A stretch of DNA of 64,000 bases. It comes from Luedemannella flava. GTDB lineage: Bacteria; Actinomycetota; Actinomycetes; Mycobacteriales; Micromonosporaceae. Positions 55,938 to 64,000 of this stretch are shown in pieces (the stretch's first letter is position 1; every line of letters starts with the position of its first letter). The DNA is taken from assembly GCF_039528515.1 (NCBI RefSeq), contig NZ_BAAALT010000016.1, positions 1 to 64,000 on the forward strand. The letters are read 5' to 3'. A program made the translations under genes and the position numbers. The notes under the pieces are model-generated. The model was not told the origin of the DNA, searched no databases, and saw only the letters and a list, made by a program, of their open reading frames with translations.

Positions 55938-56615
55938 TCAGACGCGGGCGCGGCGGGCCAGGCGCTCGGGGTCGAGGATGATCACGCTCTTGCCGTCCAG
56001 GCGGAGCCAGCCGCGGGAGGCGAAGTCGGCCAGGGCCTTGTTCACCGTCTCGCGGGAGGCGCCGACGAGCTGGGCGAGCTCCTCCTGGGTGAGGTCGTGG
56101 GTCACGCGCAGGACGCCGCCGTCGCGGGAGCCGAAGCGGCCCGCCATCTGGAGCAGGTTCTTGGCGACGCGGCCGGGGACGTCGGTGAAGATGAGGTCCG
56201 CGAGGGCGTCGTTGGTGCGGCGCAGGCGGCGGGCCAGCACGCGCAGGAGCTGCTCGGCGATCTCCGGGCGGTTGGTCAGCCACGGGCGCAGGCTCTGCTT
56301 GCGCAGGCGGGCCAGGCGGGTGTCGACCACCGCGGTGGCCGTGGCCGTGCGCGGGCCGGGGTCGAACAGCGACAGCTCGCCGAGCATGTCGGACGGGCCC
56401 ATCACGGAGATCAGGTTCTGTCGGCCGTCCTGCGCGCGGCGGCCCAGCTTGATCTTTCCGGACAGCACGATGTAGAGGCTGTCGCCGGGCTCGCCCTCGT
56501 TGAAGACGACGTCGCCCTTGCGGATCTCGACCGTCTCCATCTCCTTGGCGAGCGCCTCGGCCGCCTCGGGGTCCACACCTTGGAAGATCCCGCTGCGGGT
56601 CAAAGTCTCGTCCAT
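55938..56615 (-). CDS. crp: cAMP receptor protein (CRP/FNR family)
   Basis: A 225-residue regulator. The cyclic-nucleotide-binding domain contains GEPGDSLYIVLSGKIKLG and the phosphate-binding cassette MLGELSLFDPGPRTATA with Glu and Arg contacts to cAMP. The C-helix RVLARRLRRTNDALADLIFT leads to the HTH TQEELAQLVGASRETVNKAL. It matches M. tuberculosis CRP (Rv3676) through most of its length. The start is ATG 56615 (MDETLTRSG), preceded by GGAGG; the upstream ATG would add eight residues. It is convergent with the cyclase/kinase operon, its likely signal source. Confidence 0.93.
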   Translation of the reverse strand: MDETLTRSGIFQGVDPEAAEALAKEMETVEIRKGDVVFNEGEPGDSLYIVLSGKIKLGRRAQDGRQNLISVMGPSDMLGELSLFDPGPRTATATAVVDTRLARLRKQSLRPWLTNRPEIAEQLLRVLARRLRRTNDALADLIFTDVPGRVAKNLLQMAGRFGSRDGGVLRVTHDLTQEELAQLVGASRETVNKALADFASRGWLRLDGKSVIILDPERLARRARV

Positions 56616-56729
56616 CGCCGCACCTCCACCTTCCGGCAAGACTGCCGGACGGAGTCAGTCTAGGCACACCAGGGCGAGAAACGGACGCCGGCCTAGCAAA
56701 TCGGTGATCTCCCGTTAATATCCCGGCCG

Positions 56730-57380
56730 ATGGCACCGACACGTACCAGCCGCATCGAGGATGGCGCAGACCTTTCTCTGCTGTTCTGGCGCTTCGACGC
56801 GCCCATGCGGGTGATCTCCAGTGGCCCGCTGGGCGGTGGGCTGGGCGAACGCTGGTGGATCATCAACGCGACCGTTTCCCGGACGTACTCGCGGATGGAC
56901 CCGGAGCGGCACCTGGGCGAGCTGGCCGACGGCCTCGGGCTGCGCGGACCCGGCGCCGGGCTGTTGACGGCCGTGGATGTCGACGCGGCGACATCCGCCA
57001 ACGACGCCGGGGCCGACGTGGTCGCGACGGTCGGGTTGGGGCATCCGACCTGGGCCGCGGCGCCCGACGGTGATCTGCGCCACGGCATCGGGACGATCAA
57101 CATCGTCGCCACGGTCCCGGTGCCGTTGACCGACGCCGCGCTGGTCAATGCCGCGATCACGATGACCGAGGCGAAGGTCCAGGCCCTCTGGGAGTACGGG
57201 GTGGCGGCCACCGGCACGGCGAGCGACGCCGTCGTCGTGGCGTGCCCGACCGACGGGCCGGCCGAGCCGTTCGGCGGCCCGCGGTCGCTGTGGGGCGCGC
57301 GGCTGGCCCGGGCCACCCACGCGGCCGTTCTCGCAGGCACCGCCGCGTGGCCGACGACGTGGAGTCACCCGTTCGAGTAG
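56730..57380 (+). CDS. cbiZ: Adenosylcobinamide amidohydrolase
   Basis: A 216-residue CbiZ-family protein, which cleaves adenosylcobinamide or pseudo-B12 to adenosylcobyric acid so that it can be salvaged into coenzyme B12. Family features: GPLGGGLGERWWIINATV, IGTINIVATVPVPLTDAALV, and TASDAVVVACP...FGGPRSLWGARLARA near the C-terminus. Start ATG 56730, divergent from crp (114 bp). No cobalamin riboswitch and no other B12 genes are visible nearby, so it is an orphan salvage gene. Confidence 0.88.
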   Translation: MAPTRTSRIEDGADLSLLFWRFDAPMRVISSGPLGGGLGERWWIINATVSRTYSRMDPERHLGELADGLGLRGPGAGLLTAVDVDAATSANDAGADVVATVGLGHPTWAAAPDGDLRHGIGTINIVATVPVPLTDAALVNAAITMTEAKVQALWEYGVAATGTASDAVVVACPTDGPAEPFGGPRSLWGARLARATHAAVLAGTAAWPTTWSHPFE

Positions 57381-57419
57381 CCTGGGCTCACCCCGCCCGA
57401 CCTCCCGGAACGTGACGTA

Positions 57420-58679
57420 GTGACTGTTTACGGACGACCGTACCTGCCGCCCGAAGAGGACCCCCCGGCCATCGAAGCACCGCCCGCCGCCGAGCGCCGG
57501 CGCGGGCCGCTGTTCGTTGTCGTGCCGGCCCTCGTGCTGGGCCTCGTCATCGCGGCCGTCGCGGCGGGCGCGTCCCTCGGCCCGGAAGGCCCCACCGCCG
57601 ACTGGTTGGCGCCGGGCGGCAGCGGCGCCCCGAGCGGCACCGCGCCCGCGTCGTCCCCGGCGGCCGACGACGGCACGATCACCCTCGCCGGCGTCGGCGA
57701 CGTGATCATGGGTTCGTGGCCGGACGACCTGCCGCCGCGCGGCGGCAAGGGGTTCTTCGACCGGGTCCGCACGGCGCTCGCCGCCGACCTGGTGATGGGA
57801 AACCTGGAGACGCCGCTGTCGGCGGACACCGGGCACACCAAGTGCGGTTGGGAGACGCCCAGCCCGAAGCCCGGCAACCCGTCGCCGAGTCCGGTGCCGG
57901 CCTCGGGGTGCCACCAGTTCAGCCTGCCCACCTCGTACGCCGGGCACCTGAAGGACGCCGGGTTCGGGGTGATGAACCTGGCCAACAACCACACCTTCGA
58001 CATGGGACAGACCGGGCTGACCAACACGCGCAGGGCGCTCGACGGCGTCGGGATCGACTACACGGGCGCGCCCGGGCAGATCGCGTACCGGACGGTGAAG
58101 GGCGTGAAGGTCGCCGTCATCGGGTTCTCGATCTACGGCTGGACGCAGAGCCTCAATAACATGACGGGCAGCGCGAACCTGGTCCGCAAGGCGGCCGAGA
58201 AGGCCGACATCGTGGTCGTCCAGATGCAGGGCGGCGCCGAGGGCGCCGACAAGTCGCACGTGAAGAAGGGCCACGAGATCTTCCTCGGGGAGGACCGGGG
58301 CGACCTGATCGGCTTCACCCACAAGATGATCGACGCGGGCGCCGACGTGGTGTTCGGGCACGGGCCGCACATCATGCGCGGGATGGAGTTCTACAAGGGC
58401 CGGCTCATCGCGTACAGCCTGGGCAACTTCTGCGGGTACAAGGTGCTGCGCGGCACCGGCTACCTGGGCGTGGGCGGCATCCTCAAGGTGAGCCTGCACC
58501 CGGACGGCACCTGGGCCGGGGGCACGCTCGTCCCCACGGAGATGGTGTCGGGCGGCTACCCGGCCGTCGACAAGGACAAGCGGGCGCTCGCGTTCGTGCG
58601 CGGCCTGTCGGCGGACGACTTCGGCGACTCGGCGGCGCAGATCGACAAGATCGGCAAGATCACGCCACTGGCGCCGTAG
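57420..58679 (+). CDS. CapA-family metallophosphatase-like membrane protein
   Basis: A 419-residue protein. An N-terminal cytoplasmic segment, a membrane helix (FVVVPALVLGLVIAAVAAGA) and a Pro/Ser linker lead to a CapA/PGA_cap domain starting at ITLAGVGDVIMGS (metal-binding GD). It continues with DLVMGNLETPL, NLANNHTFDMG and VVFGHGPHIMRG, ending IAYSLGNFCG. These are the conserved sites of poly-gamma-glutamate capsule CapA proteins, which have a calcineurin-like fold. Extracytoplasmic; the partner capB/C genes are absent, so a capsule role is doubtful. GTG start 57420. Confidence 0.85.
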   Translation: MTVYGRPYLPPEEDPPAIEAPPAAERRRGPLFVVVPALVLGLVIAAVAAGASLGPEGPTADWLAPGGSGAPSGTAPASSPAADDGTITLAGVGDVIMGSWPDDLPPRGGKGFFDRVRTALAADLVMGNLETPLSADTGHTKCGWETPSPKPGNPSPSPVPASGCHQFSLPTSYAGHLKDAGFGVMNLANNHTFDMGQTGLTNTRRALDGVGIDYTGAPGQIAYRTVKGVKVAVIGFSIYGWTQSLNNMTGSANLVRKAAEKADIVVVQMQGGAEGADKSHVKKGHEIFLGEDRGDLIGFTHKMIDAGADVVFGHGPHIMRGMEFYKGRLIAYSLGNFCGYKVLRGTGYLGVGGILKVSLHPDGTWAGGTLVPTEMVSGGYPAVDKDKRALAFVRGLSADDFGDSAAQIDKIGKITPLAP

Positions 58680-58719
58680 GCGACGGCCCGCTGTCGGGTC
58701 GGGGCGGTAGCTTTGGTGC

Positions 58720-59460
58720 GTGATTCCGCTGGAGGAGACCCCGCTCGCGCTCAAGCGCCGCGCCCGGCGCATGGCGCGCCAGTTGGCGATCGTGCACCCC
58801 GACGCGCACTGCGAGCTCGACCACACCAACACGCTCGAGCTGACCGTCGCCACGATCCTCTCCGCCCAGTGCACCGACGCGCGGGTCAACCAGGTCACCC
58901 CGAAGCTCTTCGCGCGCTACCGCACGTTGGCCGACTACGCGTCCGCCGACCGCGCCGAGCTGGAAGAGATCATCAAGCCCACGGGCACTTTCCGGAACAA
59001 GGCCAACAACATCATCGGGTTCGCCCAGGGCGTCCTCGACCGGTACAAGGGCGAGATCCCCGGCAAGCTCGACAAGCTGGTCACCCTGCCCGGCATCGGG
59101 CGCAAGACCGCCAACGTGGTGCTCGGCAACGCGTTCAACGTGCCCGGCCTCACCGTCGACACCCACTTCCAGCGGCTCGTGGCGCGCTTCAAGTGGACCG
59201 ATGAGTCCGATCCGGTGAAGATCGAGCACGCGGTCGCCAAGCTGATCGAGCGTCGCGACTGGACCATGCTCTCGCACCGGCTGATCTTTCACGGCCGGCG
59301 CGTGTGCCACGCCCGGAAGCCCGCTTGCGGCGCCTGCCCGCTCGCCAGGGACTGCCCGTCCTACGGCACCGGCCCGATCGACCCGACCACCGCGGCCGCG
59401 CTCGTCAAGGGCGACCGCGCCGAGGAGATCATCGCGCTGGCGCAGGGCGGCAGGGAGTGA
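58720..59460 (+). CDS. nth: Endonuclease III (DNA glycosylase/AP lyase)
   Basis: A 246-residue base-excision repair glycosylase for oxidised pyrimidines. The HhH motif LPGIGRKTANVVLG holds the catalytic Lys129, and the catalytic Asp is Asp147 (TVDTHFQRL). The C-terminal [4Fe-4S] cluster ligands are Cys196-x6-Cys203-x2-Cys206-x5-Cys212. The 30-residue tail after the cluster is normal for actinobacteria. Counterpart of Rv3674c. Its TGA overlaps the GTG of the next gene. Confidence 0.93.
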   Translation: MIPLEETPLALKRRARRMARQLAIVHPDAHCELDHTNTLELTVATILSAQCTDARVNQVTPKLFARYRTLADYASADRAELEEIIKPTGTFRNKANNIIGFAQGVLDRYKGEIPGKLDKLVTLPGIGRKTANVVLGNAFNVPGLTVDTHFQRLVARFKWTDESDPVKIEHAVAKLIERRDWTMLSHRLIFHGRRVCHARKPACGACPLARDCPSYGTGPIDPTTAAALVKGDRAEEIIALAQGGRE

Positions 59461-60026
59461 GGGTGCGGCGCGCCGTCGCGCTCCTGCTGTCCGCGCTGGC
59501 CCTGGCCGCCTGCGGGAGTACGGGCGGGAAGGCCGATCCGGGCGGGCCGTCGCCGTTCGCCGCGTGTCCGGGGGCCGCGACGGCGCCCGCCGGGTCGCCG
59601 GCGTCCGACCTCGCCCTGGCGCCCGACGTCACCCTGGACTGCTTCGCCGGCGGGCCCCGGGTCCGGCTGCGCGCGCTGGGCCGGCCCGCCGTCGTGAACC
59701 TGTACGCGTCCTGGTGCGCGCCGTGCCGGCAGGAGCTGCCCGCGCTGCAGCGGCTGGCCGACTCCGGCGCCGTGCTCGTCCTCGGCGTCGTCACCGGCGA
59801 CACCCGCGCGGCCGCGGCGAGCCTCGCCACCGACGTGGGGGTGACCTTTCCGGCCGTGTTCGACGCCGACAGGACGCTGCTCGCCCGGCTCGGTCGCGGC
59901 GGGCTGCCCGTGACCATGTTCCTCGACGCGGGCGGTCACGTCGTCTACCTGCACGACAAGGCGGCCCTCACCGATCAGACCCTGGCCCGACTGGTCCGCG
60001 ACAAGCTCCACGTGGACCTGCCGTGA
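59457..60026 (+). CDS. TlpA/ResA-like thioredoxin-fold lipoprotein
   Basis: About 189 residues. A basic start VRVRRAVALLLSALALAAC gives a lipobox with lipidated cysteine. A TlpA-like domain follows with redox motif WCAPC (NLYASWCAPCRQELPALQ), the fold's PVTMF cis-proline segment, and a C-terminal helix. It should act as a thiol-disulfide reductant on the outer membrane face. The GTG at 59457 overlaps the nth stop; GTG 59463 is an alternative. Counterpart of Rv3673c. Confidence 0.88.
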   Translation: MRVRRAVALLLSALALAACGSTGGKADPGGPSPFAACPGAATAPAGSPASDLALAPDVTLDCFAGGPRVRLRALGRPAVVNLYASWCAPCRQELPALQRLADSGAVLVLGVVTGDTRAAAASLATDVGVTFPAVFDADRTLLARLGRGGLPVTMFLDAGGHVVYLHDKAALTDQTLARLVRDKLHVDLP

Positions 60027-60030
60027 CGCC

Positions 60031-60669
60031 GTGACCGGCGCGGCCGTCGAACTGCCGGCGTGGTGGGATCCGCTCGCCATGCGGGCGGTTCAGGCGCGCC
60101 GGGCCGACTTCACCCGGTGGCCCACCCCGACCGTGGGTGGGCGGCCCAGCGCCGTACTCGTGCTGTTGGGGGAGCAGGCCGACGGCCCGGACGTGCTGAT
60201 CCTGCAGCGGGCCGCGCGGATGCGCTCGCACGCCGGGCAGCCCGCGTTCCCCGGCGGGGCGGCCGACCCGGATGACGAGGACGCCGTGGCGACGGCGCTG
60301 CGGGAGGCGAACGAGGAGGTCGGGCTGTCGCCGGACAGTGCGACCGTGGTCGCCACGCTGCCGCGGCTGTGGATCCCCGTGAGCGGCTTCGTGGTGACGC
60401 CCGTGCTGGCCTGGTGGCACGCGCCGCACCCCGTCTCCGTGGCGCAGCCCGAGGAGGTGGCCCGGGTCGAGCGGATCCCGGTCGCCGAGCTGCTGGACCC
60501 GGCCAACCGGGTGCGGGTGAAGCACCCGAGTGGGTACGTGGGGCCGGCGTTCGCGGTGCGGTCGATGGTGATCTGGGGGTTCACCGCCGGGATCCTGGAC
60601 GCGCTGTTCGAGCTGGCCGGGTGGACCCGTCCGTGGGCGCCCGGGCGGGTGATTCCCGTCCCCGAGTGA
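60031..60669 (+). CDS. NUDIX hydrolase (CoA pyrophosphatase type)
   Basis: A 212-residue protein. The box FPGGAADPDDEDAVATALRE followed by ANEEVGL carries the metal-binding residues, and the preceding RAARMRSHAGQPAFPGG block is the LLTxRSxxLRxHxGQ(I)AFPGG-type signature of CoA pyrophosphatases, which cleave CoA into ADP and phosphopantetheine. GTG start, 4 bp after the lipoprotein stop. Counterpart of Rv3672c. Confidence 0.85.
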   Translation: MTGAAVELPAWWDPLAMRAVQARRADFTRWPTPTVGGRPSAVLVLLGEQADGPDVLILQRAARMRSHAGQPAFPGGAADPDDEDAVATALREANEEVGLSPDSATVVATLPRLWIPVSGFVVTPVLAWWHAPHPVSVAQPEEVARVERIPVAELLDPANRVRVKHPSGYVGPAFAVRSMVIWGFTAGILDALFELAGWTRPWAPGRVIPVPE

Positions 60670-60720
60670 TGCTCGTTCGGACGGTGGGTGACGGTGGCGG
60701 GGCGCCCGTACTCTTGCGGG

Positions 60721-61908
60721 ATGTTCGGCAGCGTAGTTGATCTTCTGTTGGTTCTCCTTGTCGTGCTGTTCGCGATCAACGGGTACCGGCAGGGCTTTCT
60801 CGTGGGCGCGCTGTCGTTCGTCGGATTCTTCGGCGGCGCCCTGATCGGCCTGCAGGTGGCGCCACTGATCGTCGACACGTTCGAGCAACCGCTCGGCCGG
60901 ATCCTGGTGTCGCTGATCATCGTGTTCGGCATCGCGATGGGCGGCCAGGCGATCGCCGCGTGGGCCGGCAACCGGCTGCGTCGCGCGATCGTCAGCCCGG
61001 GCGGCCGTCGGCTTGACGACACCGGCGGCATCCTCGTGTCCGTGCTGGCGCTGCTGCTCGTCGCCTGGATGATCGCCGCGCCGCTCGGCTCGTCCGCGCT
61101 CCCCGGGGTCGCCAAGGCGGTCCGCAACAGCGCGATCCTGCACGGCGTCGACACGGTCATGCCGGACGCGGCGCGCTCGGTCTACAACGGACTGCGCGAC
61201 TCGATCGCCGACAGCGACTTCCCGGACGTGTTCGGCGGGCTGACCCCCACCGAGGTCACCGACGTGCCGGCGCCGGACCCGAAGCTCGCCAAGTCCGCGG
61301 CCGTGCAGACCGCCAAGCGCTCCTCGGCCAAGATCCTCGGCACGGCGCCGTCGTGCTCGCGGCGCATCGAGGGCTCCGGCTTCGTGTACGCCCCGGAGCA
61401 CATCATGACGAACGCGCACGTCGTCGCGGGTACGAAGGGCTCCTTGACGGTCGAGATCAACGGCAAGCGGACGCGCGGCAACGTGGTGCTCTACGACCCG
61501 CTGCGCGACCTCGCCGTCGTGTACGTGCCCGGCCTGGCGGCGCCCGTGCTGCCCTGGGCCGGCACCGAGGCGGAGAGCGGCGACGACGCGATCGTCGTCG
61601 GGTACCCGCTGAACGGGCCGTTCACGGCCACCTCGGCGCGGGTGCGCGACGCCCGCAAGGTGCGCGGGCCGAACATCTACGACGACGCGACGGTCACCCG
61701 CGAGGTCTACACGCTCCGTTCCAAGGTCCGCAGCGGCAACTCCGGTGGCCCGTTGATCAGCGAGGACGCCCGCGTCCTGGGCGTCATCTTCGCCGCCGCG
61801 GTCGACGACCCGAACACGGGCTTCGCGTTGACGGCCGACGAGGCGGCCCCCGTGGCGACGGCGGGCGCGTCCCGCACCGAGCCGGTGGCCACGGGCAGCT
61901 GCACCTGA
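60721..61908 (+). CDS. marP: Membrane-bound periplasmic serine protease MarP
   Basis: A 395-residue protein. Four CvpA-like membrane helices (about 5-130, beginning VDLLLVLLVVLFAINGYRQGF) are followed by a chymotrypsin-like protease domain with His233 (TNAHVVAG), Asp263 (RDLAVV) and Ser341 (RSGNSGGPL). In M. tuberculosis MarP (Rv3671c) cleaves the wall hydrolase RipA and is required for acid resistance; two cysteines near residue 213 and the C-terminus could form the regulatory disulfide. ATG 60721 is chosen because the preceding 11 codons do not fit a membrane N-terminus. Confidence 0.9.
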   Translation: MFGSVVDLLLVLLVVLFAINGYRQGFLVGALSFVGFFGGALIGLQVAPLIVDTFEQPLGRILVSLIIVFGIAMGGQAIAAWAGNRLRRAIVSPGGRRLDDTGGILVSVLALLLVAWMIAAPLGSSALPGVAKAVRNSAILHGVDTVMPDAARSVYNGLRDSIADSDFPDVFGGLTPTEVTDVPAPDPKLAKSAAVQTAKRSSAKILGTAPSCSRRIEGSGFVYAPEHIMTNAHVVAGTKGSLTVEINGKRTRGNVVLYDPLRDLAVVYVPGLAAPVLPWAGTEAESGDDAIVVGYPLNGPFTATSARVRDARKVRGPNIYDDATVTREVYTLRSKVRSGNSGGPLISEDARVLGVIFAAAVDDPNTGFALTADEAAPVATAGASRTEPVATGSCT

Positions 61909-61927
61909 CCGTCACTCACCCCGGTCG

Positions 61928-63625
61928 TTATCCGAGCAGCAGGGTGCGCGTGCGGTCGGCGCCTGTCGCCAGCAGCAGCGTAGGCAGGCGAGGGCCCGTG
62001 TCGCGGCCCACCAGCAGGCGGTAGAGCAGGACGAAGAACGTCCGCTGGACCGCCTTGAGCTCGGGCGTCGGCCTGACGTCGGGTGGCAGGCCCAGCATCT
62101 GCTTGGGCACCCCGTAGACCAGCGTGGTCAGCCCGTCGAGCGACCAGTGCCCGTCCAGCCCGGCGAGCAGCAGATCCAGCGAGCGCCGTTGGTCGTCGTC
62201 GAGTGATTCGAGCAGTTCCAGGTCGGGCTTGTCGCGCACCTGGGTGCGCTGGTCGACCGGCAGCTGTTCGGTCGCCCAGGCGGTGGCCCGGTCCAGTCGC
62301 GGGCGCACCTCGTCGAGCGAGTCGATCGGCTGCTCGGGGTCCATCTCGTGCAGGATGCGCAGCGTCTGCGCGGGATCACCGGTGGTGATGTCGGCGACCG
62401 AGGCGAGCATCCGGTAGGGCAGCGGCCGGGGCGTGGTCGGCAGTGCGGCGCCGGCGGTGCGCCGGGCCCGGTCGTAGGCGATCGCGTCGGCGGGCGGGGC
62501 GGTGCCGGCGTCGGACCGGGCGGCCAGCGCGTCCCACTCGTCGTAGAGCCGCTGGATCTCCTGGTCGAAGGCGATTTTGAAGGACTGGTTCGGCCGGCGT
62601 CGGGCGTAGAGCCAGCGCAGCAGCGGGGCCTCCATGATGCGCAGCGCGTCGGCCGGGGTCGGCACGCCGCCCCGGGAACTGCTCATCTTGGCCATACCGC
62701 TGATGCCGACGAAGGCGTACATCGGGCCGATCGGCGGCTCGGCTCCGAAGACCTCGCGCACGATCTGACCGCCCACCACGAACGAGGAACCCGGTGAGCT
62801 GTGGTCGACGCCGGAGGGCTCGAACACCACGCCCTCGTACGCCCACCGCATCGGCCAGTCGACCTTCCAGACCAGCTTGCCGTGGTCGAACCCGTCCAGC
62901 CGGACGGTCTCGCCGTGCCCGCACACGCAGGTGTACGTCAGTTCGGTCGTGTCGTCGTCGTAGGACGTGACCGTGGTGAGGTCCTTGTCGCACGAGGTGC
63001 AGTACGGCTTGTAGGGGTAGTAGCCGGTGGCCGCGCTGCCGTCGTCCTCGGTCGCGGCTCCGGAGCCCTCGGCCGCCTCGGCGGCCGCCGCGTCGTCGGC
63101 CTCGGGCCTCGCCTTCGGCTTCGTGCGGTAGCGGGCGAGGATCGCGTCGATGCGGTGGCGCTCGCGCATCGCGTGCAGGATCTGCCCACGGTAGGCGCCG
63201 GACGTGTACATGCCGGTCTGGCTGATGCCGCGGAACTCCACGCCGAGCTGACCGAGCGACTCGATCATGGCGGCCTTGAAGTGCTCGGCCCAGTTCGGGT
63301 GACTGCTGCCGGGTGGCGCGGGCACGGCGGTCAGCGGCTTGCCGATGTGCTCGGCCCAGGCCGGGTCGATGCCGGCGGGCACCTTACGGAACCGGTCGAA
63401 GTCGTCCCACGAGACGACGTGCACGCAGTCGCGGCCGCGCCGGCGGATCTCGTCCGCGACCAGGTGCGGCGTCATCACCTCACGCAGGTTGCCCAGGTGG
63501 ATCGGCCCGGACGGGCTCAGCCCCGACGCGCATACGATCGTCCGCCCGGGAGCCCGGCGGTCAGCCTCGGCGATCACCTCGTCGGCGAACCGGTTGACCC
63601 AGTCGGACTCGACACTGCTGGTCAT
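61928..63625 (-). CDS. lysK: Lysyl-tRNA synthetase, class I
   Basis: A 565-residue class I LysRS. The Rossmann motifs are SGPIHLGN (HIGH) and MAKMSSSRGG (KMSKS). A zinc-binding region with CTSCDKD and CVCGHG lies between. A low-complexity Ala/Asp/Glu-rich insert (about 172-200) sits just before the zinc motif. Class I LysRS occurs in archaea and some bacteria, including actinobacteria, sometimes beside a class II enzyme. It attaches lysine to tRNA-Lys. Start ATG 63625; no riboswitch is visible upstream. Confidence 0.92.
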   Translation of the reverse strand: MTSSVESDWVNRFADEVIAEADRRAPGRTIVCASGLSPSGPIHLGNLREVMTPHLVADEIRRRGRDCVHVVSWDDFDRFRKVPAGIDPAWAEHIGKPLTAVPAPPGSSHPNWAEHFKAAMIESLGQLGVEFRGISQTGMYTSGAYRGQILHAMRERHRIDAILARYRTKPKARPEADDAAAAEAAEGSGAATEDDGSAATGYYPYKPYCTSCDKDLTTVTSYDDDTTELTYTCVCGHGETVRLDGFDHGKLVWKVDWPMRWAYEGVVFEPSGVDHSSPGSSFVVGGQIVREVFGAEPPIGPMYAFVGISGMAKMSSSRGGVPTPADALRIMEAPLLRWLYARRRPNQSFKIAFDQEIQRLYDEWDALAARSDAGTAPPADAIAYDRARRTAGAALPTTPRPLPYRMLASVADITTGDPAQTLRILHEMDPEQPIDSLDEVRPRLDRATAWATEQLPVDQRTQVRDKPDLELLESLDDDQRRSLDLLLAGLDGHWSLDGLTTLVYGVPKQMLGLPPDVRPTPELKAVQRTFFVLLYRLLVGRDTGPRLPTLLLATGADRTRTLLLG

Positions 63626-63680
63626 CGGGGATCTGTCCTTTCGGCAACGCGGGACGTCGCCATTCTCGCAAGCCCGGAGG

Positions 63681-64000
63681 TCAGTCGAGCGGGAGGTGGG
63701 CCAGCTGGACGAGGCGGGCGCCCTGTTTGCGGGTGACCAGCCAGCCCCGGCCGGGGGGTTGCGGGGACGGGCGGACGGCGCCGACCAGCGGGCCCTCGTT
63801 ACGGTCGCCGGCCATCACCAGGCCCGGTGACGCCAGTTCGCGCAGGGTCTTGAGCAGCGGGTCGAAGCTGGCCATGCCCGCGCCGCCGGCACGGCGGGCC
63901 GCGATGACGTGCAGGCCCACGTCACGGCCGTGCGCCAGGTGCTCGACGAGCGGCTGGATCGGATTGGTCGGGCCGGTCGCCACCAGGTCGTAGTCGTCGA
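63681..64000 (-). CDS. eccC: EccC-type FtsK/SpoIIIE ATPase of type VII secretion, C-terminal part
   Basis: About 106 codons of the C-terminal end, cut by the right edge. It opens with DDYDLVATGPTNPIQPLVEH, the Walker B and following segment of the last ATPase domain of EccC proteins, then HVIAARRAGGAGM and LASPGLVMAGDRNEGPLVGA, ending RLVQLAHLPLD. It would be the motor subunit of an ESX-like secretion system. The orphan mycosin at 3220 could work with it, though they are 60 kb apart. Confidence 0.8.
   Translation of the reverse strand, partial: DDYDLVATGPTNPIQPLVEHLAHGRDVGLHVIAARRAGGAGMASFDPLLKTLRELASPGLVMAGDRNEGPLVGAVRPSPQPPGRGWLVTRKQGARLVQLAHLPLD

Noticed and set aside
56640..56729. Cobalamin riboswitch before cbiZ
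   Set aside because: The gap is only about 90 bp and contains no B12-box-like sequence or the multi-helix layout needed.

Overview
The window is high-GC actinobacterial DNA with GTG/ATG starts, GGAGG-type ribosome sites, a WhiB protein, a mycosin, an EccC fragment and a CRP almost identical in layout to mycobacterial CRP. Gene content (LamG/DNRLRE surface protein beside RHS proteins, orphan mycosin, class I LysRS, CbiZ) fits a filamentous actinomycete, probably Micromonosporaceae; the family assignment is inference.

Left part (1-15.7 kb): a lipoprotein, a short endonuclease V, an Mth938-like protein, several broken genes (a frameshifted secreted protein, tail ends of an ABC permease and a LuxR regulator fused back to back, a MarR/transporter remnant), an orphan mycosin, a complete LacI-regulated alpha-glucoside uptake and hydrolysis cassette (4.6-10.8 kb), a MacB/FtsX-type ABC exporter behind a perfect 16-bp palindrome, and a NUDIX hydrolase. 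A ~123-bp element with 25-bp inverted ends occurs at 4477, 10771 and 55690; two copies bracket the sugar cassette.

Middle (15.8-41.5 kb): a polymorphic-toxin and surface-protein island. A ~2200-residue secreted protein (DNRLRE, LamG, four CarboxypepD-reg/NIDO-like modules) is followed by two paralogous ~2300-residue secreted RHS proteins. Each ends in pretoxin, Ser-type HINT ending in His-Asn, and its own unrelated ~110-residue tip, with a different small candidate immunity gene directly downstream. 4003 bp (18539-22541) are repeated exactly at 22596-26598, with a single N at each joint and a 52-bp island between; this looks like a scaffolding artefact, so the genome probably has one copy of the surface protein.

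Right part (41.5-64 kb): tRNA-Pro(CGG), then a block in the same order as M. tuberculosis Rv3683 to Rv3671c: metallophosphoesterase, PonA2-like PBP, WhiB4/WblA, two ArsA/GET3-like ATPases, a DUF4177 microprotein, RidA, a metallo-beta-lactamase fold protein, crp, nth, a TlpA-like lipoprotein, a NUDIX CoA-type hydrolase and MarP. This lineage has inserted a zinc-ribbon adenylate cyclase/AAA/TPR giant and a Ser/Thr kinase just before crp, and cbiZ plus a CapA-like protein just after it. Together these deal with cell-wall building, redox and acid stress and cAMP signalling. The window ends with class I lysyl-tRNA synthetase and the C-terminal part of an EccC-type type VII secretion ATPase.
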